DNA of 64,000 nt from Thermoflexus sp. (GCA_020724465.1 DYGX01000004.1:1-64000); one strand, 5' to 3'. Positions 8,677-18,166 are shown, numbered from the stretch's first letter. The notes: a model not told the origin generated them from the letters alone. A program made the numbers and translations.

Positions 8677-11600
8677 ATGTCAATCCGTGTTTTGATTATC
8701 GATCCGAATATCCCCTTCATGGTCACGACCAAGCAGGCCCTGGAAGCGACCGGCGAGTTCGAAGTGAGCGTGTCGGCCAACGGCCTGGCCGCCCAGGAAG
8801 CCCTGCGCCAGACGCGGCATGACGTCGCAGTGATCGATTTCAACGTGGCCGATATGGATGTGCTGGAGCTGATCGGCCACCTGCGCCGCTTGCAGCCCGA
8901 TCTGCGCGTGCTGCTGACCTATTCGAGCGACGCGCAGGCGGCCCGCACCCCGCACCTCGGCGCGCAAGGCTCGATTGCCAAGCCCTACACTGCGCGCGCG
9001 CTGATCCCGCATCTGTTCCGCGCTGTCACGCGGCACGTGCCCTTGCAGCCGCCTGCAGAAGCCGCCACCCCACCCGCCGAGGACGAAACGGGCGAGGTCC
9101 CACCACGCGGCCCGGCGCCCTTTACCGAGGTGCCCGACACTGCCGGTAAGGAGCCTGCCGCAGCGGATGAGCAGCCACCAGATGAAGACGCCGCGCCCAC
9201 CGACGCGGACCTGCAGCGGCTGGCCCAGACCCGCTACTTCGGCGACGAGCCGGACCTGGGGGGAACCGACGCGCTCTTCGAGTGGCAGGACACCGACCGC
9301 ACCGGGCAGCTCCCCAAGACGGATTCGCTCGACGGGATGCTCGAGCAACACGGGTGGCTGGAGAGCGAGCCAACACCCCCCTTCCTCGAAGATTACCTGC
9401 CACCGCCTCAGCCGGACGACACTCCGACCGTCCCGCCGCAGGATCTGGACGGCGTGCGCCAGTTTCTGGCGACCGACCTGCCGGAGCACGACCCGACCAC
9501 CTTCGGCGAAGTGCTCGACGCGCTGGCCCAGTCTCCCCTGCCGGATACCGAGCCGTCGCCCGACGATCAGGCGTTTCACGAACTGGTCGATTCGCTGCGC
9601 GCCCCGGCTGCTCCGCCCCGCCGCGGGCCGCTGGACGATCTGCTGGCGCCGCGCGCGCCCGACAGCGACGAAGAGCCGCCGCCCAACCCGCTCGACTACG
9701 TGCTGGAGTCAATCCGGCGCGGGCACCCGCCCCAGGAACCCGATCTGGGAGACGAATCCGAGCTGGACGACACGACCATTGGGGACGTGATCAGCGGCCT
9801 GTTCGACCCATCCTTCGAGAGTGTGCTCGCAGCGCTGGCCGGCAAAGAAGTGGGAGAAGACGATCTGGCCGAGCCGACTTACACCGCCGAAGAGACACGC
9901 GCCCCGTCGAGCCTGAAGCCAGACATAGTCGATCAGATCGGCCTGGAAAGCCTGGATACCAACGCGGCGCTGCCTGACTGGCTCGCGTCCGCCGACCTGC
10001 CCGAACCCGGCGCGCCAGCCGCCCCGCCCGCCCACGAGCCGGCGCCGGACGAAGAGGACTCGTGGCACTATCCCGCCACAACCGCGCTGCACGCCGTCAC
10101 GCAAGACGACGCAGAGGCCGAGTTTTCGCTCAACGACCTGCTCAACCAGATCGAGCAGCAGCTACCGCCGCCGCGCGACCGGCGCCCCCGGCTGCGTCCC
10201 TTGCCTTCGTGGGAAGAAAACGCGACGCCGGAAGAAGCCGAGCAGCTTCGCCAGCTTTTCCCCGACAGCGGCGAGTGGGAGCCGGCCGACCTCGAGGAGC
10301 TGTTCAGCCCGCCCGCGCCCCTGGCCGGGCCGGCGCCGGATGAGACGGCACAGCCCGCCTTCGACGAGGAACCGCCCCTTGCCCTGCCCGAAGCACCTGA
10401 GGAACATTTCGACGCCGGGTGGACGGATGAGGAAGCAGGCGAGCCAGCGGCGGAAGAGGCGCTTCCGGCTCACTTCGACCGCTTCCGCGATCAAGCTCAG
10501 GAAGCAGAGGTGGCCGACAGCGACGAGCGGGACGAGCAGGACGCGGTTGGCGACGCGCTGGAACTCGACCTGGACGCGGACCTGATCGAGGCGGCGCAGC
10601 ACGCCGGGCCGGATGACTTCTTCACCGGGCTGCCCGACATAATGGAAGAAGAAGATACACTCGCAACAGAGATCTCGGAGGCGTTCTACGAGGGGGTGCG
10701 CCAGACGGCCTATACCTGGGACGAAAGCGAGGGCGACACCAGTCAGGGCGAAGCCGCCGCGCCCGATTGGATCCCGCAACCGGTCGAGGACAGCGCCGGC
10801 GAGCCGGAGGTTGAGGAGATACTGCCCGCGCTCGACTATCCGGCGGACGAGGCCGCGCGCAGCGCAGAGCCGGCCGAAATGCCCGCCGCGCACCTGCTCA
10901 TCGAGGAGCCGGAACCGGAGCCGGAAGCCCCGCCGCCCGAAGACGACGAGGAAGCGGCGCGGCTGGCCCAGATCGCCCTGCAGCTGACCCAGTTCTCGCT
11001 CGAAAGCTCGGCGCAGGCGACGCTGCTGACCTCTGGCGGCGAGTTGATCGCCGAAGCGGGCGACCTGCCCGCCCCCGCGCTGGAACGCCTGGAGCAGACC
11101 ATCGCCGTGGCGTGGTCGACCAGCCCGCCCGATCACGACTCGCTGAGCCGCTATGTGACCTTGCCCGACGCGGGCGAGTTCCTGCTCTACAGCACGGCGG
11201 TTGGCGAGGGGATGGTGTTGAGCATGGTCTTCAGCAGCAACACCTCGATCCGCACCATCCGGCGCCAGGCCCGGCGCCTGAGCGAAGCGCTTGATCTGGT
11301 TCCGGAGCCGGTCGAGACGCCCGAGGCGCCCGCTGCCGTCACGCACCCCAGCCGCCCGACCGATCTGCGCGCCCCGGAGGGGCTGCGCGCCGCGCCAGCC
11401 GGGCGCGAGCAAGGCGCGCCCGTCCGTCACGCGCCGCGCCCCGACGTGCCGTACACCAGCTATTGCCTGCTGTGGCTGCCCTGGGATCCGCGCCTGGAGC
11501 TAGAAGGCGACTACGCCGCCGCGCTGCGCGGGTGGATCGCAGACATCGCCGCGCGGAATGCGTGGGAAATCGACGAACTGGATATTGAGACCGACTACAT

Positions 11601-11823
11601 CCGGCTGACACTCAAGGTCCCGCAGAAAAGCCTACCCGACGCGGTGATCCAGATGCTCTTCGACGAGACGGCGCGCCTGACTCAGGAGCACTTTCCGGAG
11701 CGCATCGACGCCGCCGGGCGGCTGTGGGCCAACGGCTATTACGTCGTCACGCCGCCGCGCGCGCTCAGCGACCGCGAAATCGGACGCTTCATCACCTACC
11801 AGCGCCAGGCACAGGCCAGCTAG
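8677..11823 (+). CDS. Receiver / Roadblock-like / inactive IS200-type transposase-like fusion protein
   Basis: A 1048-residue cytosolic protein with no signal peptide. Residues 1-120 are a response-regulator receiver with phosphoacceptor Asp54 and the conserved Lys in SIAKPY; the usual acidic pair is reduced to Asp9-Pro10. Residues about 125-755 are very acidic, Pro/Glu-rich and apparently disordered. Residues about 759-872 look like a Roadblock/LC7 (MglB-like) domain. Residues about 926-1048 resemble an IS200/IS605 Y1 transposase: strand pattern, the helix before LWANGYYV, and a terminal helix. In that family the metal-binding HUH motif would fall at Tyr974-Ile975-Arg976, and the nucleophile Tyr at Phe1038, so catalysis should be lost. 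Probably a scaffold or nucleic-acid-binding signalling protein; function unknown. Confidence 0.7.
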   Translation: MSIRVLIIDPNIPFMVTTKQALEATGEFEVSVSANGLAAQEALRQTRHDVAVIDFNVADMDVLELIGHLRRLQPDLRVLLTYSSDAQAARTPHLGAQGSIAKPYTARALIPHLFRAVTRHVPLQPPAEAATPPAEDETGEVPPRGPAPFTEVPDTAGKEPAAADEQPPDEDAAPTDADLQRLAQTRYFGDEPDLGGTDALFEWQDTDRTGQLPKTDSLDGMLEQHGWLESEPTPPFLEDYLPPPQPDDTPTVPPQDLDGVRQFLATDLPEHDPTTFGEVLDALAQSPLPDTEPSPDDQAFHELVDSLRAPAAPPRRGPLDDLLAPRAPDSDEEPPPNPLDYVLESIRRGHPPQEPDLGDESELDDTTIGDVISGLFDPSFESVLAALAGKEVGEDDLAEPTYTAEETRAPSSLKPDIVDQIGLESLDTNAALPDWLASADLPEPGAPAAPPAHEPAPDEEDSWHYPATTALHAVTQDDAEAEFSLNDLLNQIEQQLPPPRDRRPRLRPLPSWEENATPEEAEQLRQLFPDSGEWEPADLEELFSPPAPLAGPAPDETAQPAFDEEPPLALPEAPEEHFDAGWTDEEAGEPAAEEALPAHFDRFRDQAQEAEVADSDERDEQDAVGDALELDLDADLIEAAQHAGPDDFFTGLPDIMEEEDTLATEISEAFYEGVRQTAYTWDESEGDTSQGEAAAPDWIPQPVEDSAGEPEVEEILPALDYPADEAARSAEPAEMPAAHLLIEEPEPEPEAPPPEDDEEAARLAQIALQLTQFSLESSAQATLLTSGGELIAEAGDLPAPALERLEQTIAVAWSTSPPDHDSLSRYVTLPDAGEFLLYSTAVGEGMVLSMVFSSNTSIRTIRRQARRLSEALDLVPEPVETPEAPAAVTHPSRPTDLRAPEGLRAAPAGREQGAPVRHAPRPDVPYTSYCLLWLPWDPRLELEGDYAAALRGWIADIAARNAWEIDELDIETDYIRLTLKVPQKSLPDAVIQMLFDETARLTQEHFPERIDAAGRLWANGYYVVTPPRALSDREIGRFITYQRQAQAS

Positions 11824-11948
11824 ATACCCCCCATCCCCCGGCCTCTTCTCCCTCGCGCGCGGAAAAGGGGAGCGCAAGCACGGCATTTGAAACCCTCTCT
11901 CCCTCTGCGACGCGTCGCGGGGAAAGGGGCTTGGGGTGAGGGCACCGC
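11824..11948. other. Convergent intergenic spacer with GC-rich palindromes
   Basis: This 125-base gap between converging genes holds C-rich tracts that pair with downstream G-rich tracts, such as CTCCCTCTGCGACG with CGTCGCGGGGAAAG near 11900-11930. It could terminate both transcripts. CCCTCTC and GGGGTGAGGG runs of this kind often belong to dispersed repeats, but a genome search is needed. Confidence 0.4.
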
Positions 11949-13493
11949 TCAGTTCAGGCGGGTGGCGCTGCCGGTCAACACCCACTGAACATAGGTGCTC
12001 GTTCCACCGGTTGCCGTGATGGTGACCTGCCCGGTGCGCGAGTCGTACGTCACCTCGCGATCAACCAGTGTCTGCCCGCAGCTATACGTCTGCCCGCCGG
12101 TGAAGAATTGAATGTTCTGTGTGCCGGTTCCGAAGCACGACGCGGTGATCACCAGCCGCGCACGCCCGCCCGACAGCGCCGGATTCGGATTCATCCCCGT
12201 GATGTCGAAACGGACACGGTCTTCGCGATCTCCGCCGGGGTAGGACACGAAATCGGTGGTTGAGGCGGTGCTATCGAGCGGGATGTTAAGGGGTGCATTG
12301 AAGTTCGCGTCCGGCGCCGCTTCGGGTACCGGCGGCGACGGGGTGAAGCTGGGCGTGTAGGTCGGCGTCCGCGTGGGCGTATAGCTCGGCGTGTAGGTCG
12401 GCGTCCAGGTGGGTGTGTAGCTGGGCGTGTAAGTCAGTGTCAGCGTGCGCGTGGAGCCTGGCGTGTAAGTGGGCGTATGCGTGAGCGTATAGGTCGCCGT
12501 CGCGCCGGGCGGCGTGGACGACGGGGTGAACGACGGCGTATAGCTCGGCGTGCGGGTCGGGGTGTAGCTGGGCGTATCGGTTGCTGTGCCCGCCAGCAGG
12601 CCGCGCGGCGTCGGCGAGGGGATCGGCGTCGCGGTCGCGTCCGGATCGGGTGTGAGCGTGGCCGTCACCATGAGCGTAGAAAGCGGTGTCGCCGACGGGG
12701 TGGCGGTCAGGCTCGCCTCAGGTGTGGGGGTGGTGGCAGGCGCGCTCACTGCGCCACCGGGTACCTGGGCGGGTCCGCCATCGGGTGCGGCGGCAGGCGC
12801 GGGAAGCGTCCCTTCCCAGCGCAGCGCGATCTCAGCCTGCTCCGGACCCGGTTCGAGCGCCAGGAAGTAGGAACGATCCCCTGGCAGACGGAGCGCCGCG
12901 CCGGGCAGTGAGCCATCGCCCAGCTCGGCGATCACGCGGGAGTCCTCGGGGTCGATCAGCACCACGCGAGGGAGCGCGCCCTCACCTGTTTCGAGCGGGG
13001 CCATGGTCAGCAGCGTCTCGAGGTAGTCCGGCTGTGTGTCCAACCGGAAACGTATCACGTTTCCGGCGAGCGGGGCAATTGTCACCGTGTTGAAAGGCAA
13101 CGGATCAGGCAGGTTCGCCGCGGCGGTCAGTTGGATGACCAGATCGCCGCTCGCTGCGGCCTGATCAATGACCAGCGTGTAGCGCCCGCTGCGCGTCGCG
13201 GGATCGACGGCCAGCACGGCGTTGCCGGTGCCATCGACCGCCAGCGGCGCGAGCGCCTGCAACGGATCGATCAGCGTCGCGCTGTACGCAACCGGCGCCA
13301 GCGCGAGCAGGCGTAGCTCAAACCGGTCACCGGCCAGCGCGACAAAGGCAAGCTGCTGAACGGCGCCGGGGGTCAAGGTTACGATCAGCGGTTCGTCAAA
13401 GCGGATGATAAGCGGGTCGTCCTGAGCGCGGACGGGGGCGGCGCCAAATATCAGCGCCAGGATAAGAGCAGCAAACAACAGGCGGTAGAGCAT
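11949..13493 (-). CDS. Secreted protein with YTP-type Thr/Pro repeats
   Basis: A 514-residue exported protein. A signal peptide with a likely cleavage after PVRAQ near residue 22 leads into two regions resembling bacterial pre-peptidase C-terminal beta-sandwich domains (about 25-240). A Thr/Pro/Tyr-rich low-complexity tract (about 260-390) has short TPTYTPSY-like units, and a C-terminal beta domain of about 115 residues with two cysteines follows. The tract probably forms an extended, perhaps glycosylated, stalk. No catalytic residues recognised. Start at 13493 follows a CTGGAGG site; a longer upstream frame lacks one. A terminator separates it from the gene upstream. Confidence 0.75.
   Translation of the reverse strand: MLYRLLFAALILALIFGAAPVRAQDDPLIIRFDEPLIVTLTPGAVQQLAFVALAGDRFELRLLALAPVAYSATLIDPLQALAPLAVDGTGNAVLAVDPATRSGRYTLVIDQAAASGDLVIQLTAAANLPDPLPFNTVTIAPLAGNVIRFRLDTQPDYLETLLTMAPLETGEGALPRVVLIDPEDSRVIAELGDGSLPGAALRLPGDRSYFLALEPGPEQAEIALRWEGTLPAPAAAPDGGPAQVPGGAVSAPATTPTPEASLTATPSATPLSTLMVTATLTPDPDATATPIPSPTPRGLLAGTATDTPSYTPTRTPSYTPSFTPSSTPPGATATYTLTHTPTYTPGSTRTLTLTYTPSYTPTWTPTYTPSYTPTRTPTYTPSFTPSPPVPEAAPDANFNAPLNIPLDSTASTTDFVSYPGGDREDRVRFDITGMNPNPALSGGRARLVITASCFGTGTQNIQFFTGGQTYSCGQTLVDREVTYDSRTGQVTITATGGTSTYVQWVLTGSATRLN
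12340..12590 (-). repeat. Short tandem coding repeats for the Thr/Pro stalk
   Basis: Imperfect 6-12 base units such as GGCGTGTAGGTCGGCGT recur throughout this interval on the plus strand. They encode TPTYTP and TPSYTP units in the minus-strand gene and stay in frame. Confidence 0.85.
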
Positions 13494-13664
13494 GGTGGCG
13501 CCTCCAGGTGACGTTTGAGCGCGACGGGAAGCGTCGTTCTGCAGGGCAGCATCCGGCAAGAAACGATCAGTACGATTGTATCATATGTTTCGTAATATTT
13601 TGTAAAATAATAATATAAAGCGGAAAACTGCTCGCTGACCGGCCTGGTTGGCGGTCGAGGCGTC

Positions 13665-13700
13665 AAAAAGAAACGCCCCGGCGGGCGATCCACCGGGGCG
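13665..13700 (-). terminator. Intrinsic terminator after the secreted protein gene at 13727
   Basis: Read on the minus strand, CGCCCCGG (13700-13693) pairs with CCGGGGCG (13681-13674) around an 11-base loop and is followed by TTTCTTTTT. It lies 27 bases after the stop. Confidence 0.85.
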
Positions 13701-13726
13701 CATCGAGTCGGTCTGACGCGGTGCGG

Positions 13727-14482
13727 CTACTCCACGACCGTCATCGGCAGCGGCGCGCCGCCCCACACCTCGTCAAAGTTCGGCCCCATCGTCTCCACCG
13801 GAACCCACAGGTACGTGCAGTTCAGCACCACCTTGCGGAACTGCCCGCTCTCGTCCACGCCGAACGTCCACAGCGTCGTGTTCCAGGGAATCAGGACCTC
13901 AGGCTCGGTCTTCTTGCTGAAGTCCGGCGCCCAGTAGGTCTCGGCGGTGTGCACAAAGCGCCCGACCACCGCCCCTTCGAGCGGGATCGTCACATCGCAG
14001 CCGGGCAGAATGACCTCTTCAACAGGCTGCTGATCGGCAGGCAGTTCATCGACAGGCTCTTCGCCCTCACCCGGCTCCTCGCAAACCAGTTCGCTGACGG
14101 GGATGCTTACCTCGCGCGACAGGCTCCCATCCACCGTCACTGTGAAGTAGAGTGTCTCGGCCCCTTCCGGATATTCGACCGAGAGCGTACCGCTCATCTC
14201 CTGCGGCTCGGCCCAGTCCAGGTCATGAGTGGCGCTGTCAATCTCAGTTGTGTCTGCGCCAATGCCGTAACTGGTCGTCACCTCTACCGTGGCTGTGCCT
14301 TCCGTTGGCGCTCCTTCCAGCACTTCGAGGGTATAGTCCCCGGTGCAGAAATCGTAAGAGAGGAACCCCACCGGACCCTCACCGACTTCTTCCTGGGCGG
14401 CAACCGGACCGCGCACAGGAAGAACCGCCGCCACTGCCAGAGCGGCTACCACAGTCAGAACGAATGCGATACGCGATTTCAT
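13727..14482 (-). CDS. Secreted protein of unknown function
   Basis: A 251-residue protein with a clear signal peptide (hydrophobic about residues 6-27, cleavage likely after PVAAQ). The mature part is acidic, with a beta-rich N-terminal domain (about 35-135), a short Glu/Pro spacer near 140-160 and a C-terminal segment with many aromatic residues that could be SH3-like. Four or five cysteines are spread through the mature region and may form disulfides. I recognise no family. The ATG at 14482 has a strong AGGAAGG site 3-9 bases upstream. It has its own promoter and terminator, so it is likely monocistronic. Confidence 0.7.
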   Translation of the reverse strand: MKSRIAFVLTVVAALAVAAVLPVRGPVAAQEEVGEGPVGFLSYDFCTGDYTLEVLEGAPTEGTATVEVTTSYGIGADTTEIDSATHDLDWAEPQEMSGTLSVEYPEGAETLYFTVTVDGSLSREVSIPVSELVCEEPGEGEEPVDELPADQQPVEEVILPGCDVTIPLEGAVVGRFVHTAETYWAPDFSKKTEPEVLIPWNTTLWTFGVDESGQFRKVVLNCTYLWVPVETMGPNFDEVWGGAPLPMTVVE

Positions 14483-14539
14483 CTTTCCTTCCTTTCGCAG
14501 AATCCTAGAGGTGCAAATCCCACGTCGGGAATTAACTCA

Positions 14540-14568
14540 ATTATACCGGCTGAAACGTTGGATTAACA
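14540..14568 (-). promoter_or_regulatory. Promoter for the secreted protein gene at 13727
   Basis: On the minus strand a perfect TATAAT (14545-14540) lies 17 bases after a weak TGTTAA (14568-14563). The leader would be about 50 bases. Confidence 0.55.
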
Positions 14569-14721
14569 TAAGAAACATATGACGATTACATAACGCAGTA
14601 CACCCCTTCGGCCCTGGCAGCACGGCGTTTGCGGCGGCGCGATCAGCGTTGCCAGCAAGCGCCGCATCCGGGCTGCGGGCAGCGATCGCGCCCGGCGAAT
14701 CCGTATCGCCATCGGGCGCGG

Positions 14722-14732
14722 AGTGGTATAAT
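14722..14732 (+). promoter_or_regulatory. Extended -10 promoter for polA
   Basis: TGGTATAAT (hexamer 14727-14732) is an extended -10 element 41 bases before the polA start; no convincing -35 is visible. Confidence 0.6.
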
Positions 14733-14773
14733 ACGCACATCTGTTCCGAATCCCAGCGATAGGAATGACGCCG

Positions 14774-17623
14774 ATGGCACGCCCCACCCTGGTTCTGATC
14801 GACGGCCACGCGCTGGCGTACCGCCAGTTCTTCGCCCTGCCGATTGAGAGCTTCAGCACCCGCAGCGGCGAGCCGACCAATGCCACCTTCGGCTTTGCCC
14901 GCACCCTGCTGGATATCCTAGAGAAAAACCCGGAGTACCTGGCCATCAGCTTTGATCAGGGCCTCACCGGGCGTGAGCAGCTTTACGGCGAATACAAGGG
15001 CACGCGCGACAAGATGCCCAACGAGTTGCGCGTCCAGATCGAGCGCATCCGCGAGCTGGTGCAAGCATTCAACATCCCGATCCTGGAGCTGGAAGGCATC
15101 GAAGCCGACGACGTGATCGGCTCGGTCGCGCCCCAGGCCGAGGCCGAAGGCGCCGACGTCCTGATCATCACCGGCGACCGCGACTTGCTCCAACTGCTGA
15201 CCGAACACACCCGGGTGCAGCTTCCCGGCAAGACGCTCGGTGACGCGCGCGTCTACGATCTGGCGCGCTTCCGCGAAGAATACGGGATCGAGCCGCACCA
15301 GCTTCCGGAGCTGAAAGGGTTGATGGGCGACGCCTCGGACAACATCCCCGGCATCAAGGGGGTGGGCGAGAAAACCGCCAAGAAGCTGATCATGGAGTAC
15401 GGCAGCGTCGCCGGAGTGTACGAGCACCTTGACGAGATCAAGGGGGCGCTGCGCACCAAGCTTGAGGAAGGGCGCGACAGCGCGTTCCTGTCGGTCGCCC
15501 TGGCGACCATCCGGCGCGACGTGCCCGTCCGGCTGGAGCTTTCGCGCTGTGTCGCACGTGATTACCGCTATGAGGACGTCGAGCCAATCTTCCGGGCGCT
15601 GGAGTTTCGCCAGTTGATCCGGCGGCTGCCGGGCCGCCCCGGCGCCGACTTGACCGGCGCTCCCGGCCAGCAGTTGACCATGTTCGACACGGCACACGAG
15701 GCCGAGATCCCGCTGCCGCCGGTCGAGGGCGTCGTCCCGTTCGCCGTAGTGGACGACGAAGCCGCGCTTGCCGCGCTGGTCGAGCGGCTGGCGTCCGCCG
15801 AGGCGATTGCCTTCGACGTGGAGACAACCTCGACCGACCAGATGCTCGCCGATCTGGTGGGCATCTCGCTGGCCGTCAGCGAGGATCAGGGGTTCTACAT
15901 CCCGGTCGGGCACATCGCGCCCAACGCGCCGCCCCGCCCCGCCGCGCAGACCCAGCCCGATCTGGTCGAAGGCCACACGCCCCGGCAGCTTCCGCTCGAC
16001 CGGGTCATCGAGGCGCTGCGCCCCGCCCTGACCGATCCCGCGATCCCCAAGTACGGGCACAACGCGCCGTATGATCTGGTCGTGCTGCGCCGCTACGGGA
16101 TCGACGTCAGCCCGATCACGTTTGACACGATGGTGGGCGAGTGGGTGTGCGATCCGGGCAGCCGCAACCTGGGCCTGAAAAACCTGGCCTGGGTGCGGCT
16201 GGGCGTGCAAATGACCGAAATCGCCGACCTGATCGGCGCTGGCCGGAATCAGATCACCATGGACCGCGTGCCGGTGGAGCTGGCTGCGCCGTATGCCGCC
16301 GCCGACGCCGCCCTGACCTTTCGGCTGGTGGGCGTGCTGCGGCCCGAACTGGAAGAAAAGCAGGCCTGGAAGCTGTTCAGCGAGATCGAGATGCCGCTCG
16401 TCCCGATCATCGCGGACATGGATATGGCGGGCGTGCTGCTGGACGTGCCCTTTCTGCGCGAGATGAGCGCCGAACTCAGCGAGCGACTGCGCACACTGGA
16501 GCAGGAGATCGACGCGCTCAGCGGCGGCTACGGGCACTTCAACCCCGGCAGCCCGAAGCAGCTCAACGAAGTCTTGTTCGACCACCTCAAGCTGACGACC
16601 GAAGGGCTGCGCAAGACGTCGCACGGCTTCAGCACCGCCGCCGACGTGCTCGAAAGCCTGCGCGGCGAGCATCCAATCGTCGAGAAGATCCTGCACTGGC
16701 GCGAGCTTCAGAAGCTGCAAAGCACCTATGTGGACGCGCTGCCCACGCTGGTCAACCCACACACCGGGCGCGTGCATACCAGCTTTAATCAGACCGGCAC
16801 CTCGACCGGGCGCCTGTCGTCCAGCAACCCGAACTTGCAGAACATCCCGATCCGCACCGAAGAGGGCCGCCGGGTGCGCCGCGCCTTCATCGCCCCGGCG
16901 GGACACTGCCTGCTCTCGGTGGACTACAGCCAGGTCGAGCTGCGCATCCTGGCGCACTATAGCCAGGACGCGGCTCTGCTGGCGGCCTTCCGCGAGGGGC
17001 AGGACATCCACCGGGCCACCGCTGCCGCCGTCTACCACGTCCCGCTGGAAGAAGTGACCTACGAGCAGCGCAGCTTCGCCAAGTCGGTCAACTTCGGGTT
17101 GATGTACGGGATGGGCGCGTACCGGCTGGCGCGCGAGAGCAACCTGACGCTGGCCGAGGCCGAGGCGTTCATCGCCGGGTACTTCCAGCAATTTCCCGGC
17201 GTGCGCCGCTATCTCGACGCCTCGCTGCAGCGCGCGCGCGAGCTAGGCTACGTTGAGACGCTGCTGGGCCGCCGTCGCTATTTCCCGATCCTGCACGACA
17301 AGGGTCCGGTGCAGGCCAGCTTCCAGGCCCGGCAGCGCGCCGAGCGCGAAGCGATCAACATGCCGATCCAGGGCACGGCGGCGGACATCATCAAGATCGC
17401 CATGATCAACCTGGCGCACGCGCTGAAGGATGGCGGCTATCAGGCCAAATTGATCCTGCAGGTGCACGACGAGCTGGTGCTCGAAGTGCCCGACGATGAG
17501 ATCGAGACGGTTGCCCCGCTGACGGTTGAGATCATGGAATCCGCGTTCACGCTTGACGCGCCGCTGGTGGCGGACGCGCGCGTGGGGACTAACTGGGCCG
17601 AGATGACGCCGTACGGGCGCTGA
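14774..17623 (+). CDS. polA: DNA polymerase I
   Basis: A 949-residue, three-domain polymerase for Okazaki fragment processing and repair. The N-terminal 5' nuclease domain (about 1-295) has the GIEADD metal site. The 3'-5' exonuclease (about 325-510) keeps all three motifs: FDVETT, the Asn-Asp pair of GHNAPYD, and YAAAD, so proofreading should be active. The polymerase domain (about 560-949) shows motif A VDYSQVELR, the O-helix RSFAKSVNFGLMYG and motif C VHDELVLE. ATG 14774 was chosen because AGGA (14761-14764) is correctly spaced from it and abuts the other ATG at 14765. Monocistronic by context. Confidence 0.95.
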   Translation: MARPTLVLIDGHALAYRQFFALPIESFSTRSGEPTNATFGFARTLLDILEKNPEYLAISFDQGLTGREQLYGEYKGTRDKMPNELRVQIERIRELVQAFNIPILELEGIEADDVIGSVAPQAEAEGADVLIITGDRDLLQLLTEHTRVQLPGKTLGDARVYDLARFREEYGIEPHQLPELKGLMGDASDNIPGIKGVGEKTAKKLIMEYGSVAGVYEHLDEIKGALRTKLEEGRDSAFLSVALATIRRDVPVRLELSRCVARDYRYEDVEPIFRALEFRQLIRRLPGRPGADLTGAPGQQLTMFDTAHEAEIPLPPVEGVVPFAVVDDEAALAALVERLASAEAIAFDVETTSTDQMLADLVGISLAVSEDQGFYIPVGHIAPNAPPRPAAQTQPDLVEGHTPRQLPLDRVIEALRPALTDPAIPKYGHNAPYDLVVLRRYGIDVSPITFDTMVGEWVCDPGSRNLGLKNLAWVRLGVQMTEIADLIGAGRNQITMDRVPVELAAPYAAADAALTFRLVGVLRPELEEKQAWKLFSEIEMPLVPIIADMDMAGVLLDVPFLREMSAELSERLRTLEQEIDALSGGYGHFNPGSPKQLNEVLFDHLKLTTEGLRKTSHGFSTAADVLESLRGEHPIVEKILHWRELQKLQSTYVDALPTLVNPHTGRVHTSFNQTGTSTGRLSSSNPNLQNIPIRTEEGRRVRRAFIAPAGHCLLSVDYSQVELRILAHYSQDAALLAAFREGQDIHRATAAAVYHVPLEEVTYEQRSFAKSVNFGLMYGMGAYRLARESNLTLAEAEAFIAGYFQQFPGVRRYLDASLQRARELGYVETLLGRRRYFPILHDKGPVQASFQARQRAEREAINMPIQGTAADIIKIAMINLAHALKDGGYQAKLILQVHDELVLEVPDDEIETVAPLTVEIMESAFTLDAPLVADARVGTNWAEMTPYGR

Positions 17624-17698
17624 GCCTGGGGCGAGCCAAAGCGGCGATTTGGTGGGGCTGCCCCCTCTCGTCCGGCGCGGCGGTGCGACGTGAAAAGG

Positions 17699-17727
17699 TT
17701 TTCAAAAAACCGGCTATCGGATACAAT
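17699..17727 (+). promoter_or_regulatory. Promoter for the cupin gene
   Basis: TTTTCA (17699-17704) and TACAAT (17722-17727) are separated by 17 bases, 67 bases before the GTG start. Confidence 0.55.
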
Positions 17728-17794
17728 AAGCCGAAAGCAGCCCTCGAAAATTCAGGGTGAAAGGACACGGTCACAGTAAGGAAGGATCACCAGC

Positions 17795-18166
17795 GTGGAC
17801 GACCAGCAGAACTACAGCATCAACCTGGACGTAAAGTTTGGTCCTTTGGAACTGATTGATGTGCCGACCCTGATCGCTGAGTGCAAAGAGCAATGGTTCA
17901 ACCAGACCCTGTGCCAGGTGAACGATAGCGTGATTCGCCTTGGGGTCATGCAGGGAGAATTCCACTGGCACAAGCACGATGAAGAGGATGAGTTCTTTTT
18001 CGTGCTGCAGGGCAGGTTTCTGATTGACCTGGAAGATAAGACCATCATCCTGGAACCGCACCAAGGGTATGTCGTTCCCAAAGGTGTGATCCACCGGACG
18101 AGAGCGCCGGAGCGGGCTGCGATCCTGATGGTCGAACGAAGCTCGGTCAAGCCAACGGGAGACTGA
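17795..18166 (+). CDS. Cupin-domain protein
   Basis: A 123-residue single-domain cupin, probably a small metal-binding enzyme or sensor. The first cupin motif has the HWHKHDEEDEF pattern with His/His/Glu ligands near residues 56-64, and the second motif ends in VIHRT with the last His ligand near residue 95. The usual Gly-Xn-P turn is in HQGYVVPKG. It begins with GTG at 17795 after a good AAGGAAGG site; no closer ATG exists. The substrate is unknown. It lies between polA and a DJ-1 family gene, with its own promoter. Confidence 0.85.
   Translation: MDDQQNYSINLDVKFGPLELIDVPTLIAECKEQWFNQTLCQVNDSVIRLGVMQGEFHWHKHDEEDEFFFVLQGRFLIDLEDKTIILEPHQGYVVPKGVIHRTRAPERAAILMVERSSVKPTGD

Noticed and set aside
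10162-11430. A 422-codon minus-strand frame within the receiver fusion gene
   Set aside because: Arg/Gly-rich shadow. The plus-strand frame has a promoter, a Shine-Dalgarno-like site and domains at both ends.
11454-11823. An active IS200/IS605 insertion
   Set aside because: The transposase-like domain is in frame with a 1048-residue protein, lacks the HUH and Tyr residues, and has no flanking subterminal hairpins or a separate start.
12340-12590. Tandem repeats that could be taken for a CRISPR array
   Set aside because: Units are 6-12 bases, imperfect, without unique spacers, and stay in frame as TPTYTP-type coding repeats.
14918-17191. A 757-codon open frame on the minus strand opposite polA
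   Set aside because: High GC in the third codon position of polA removes stops on the other strand. The frame has no recognisable domain, while polA has complete motifs in the same interval.
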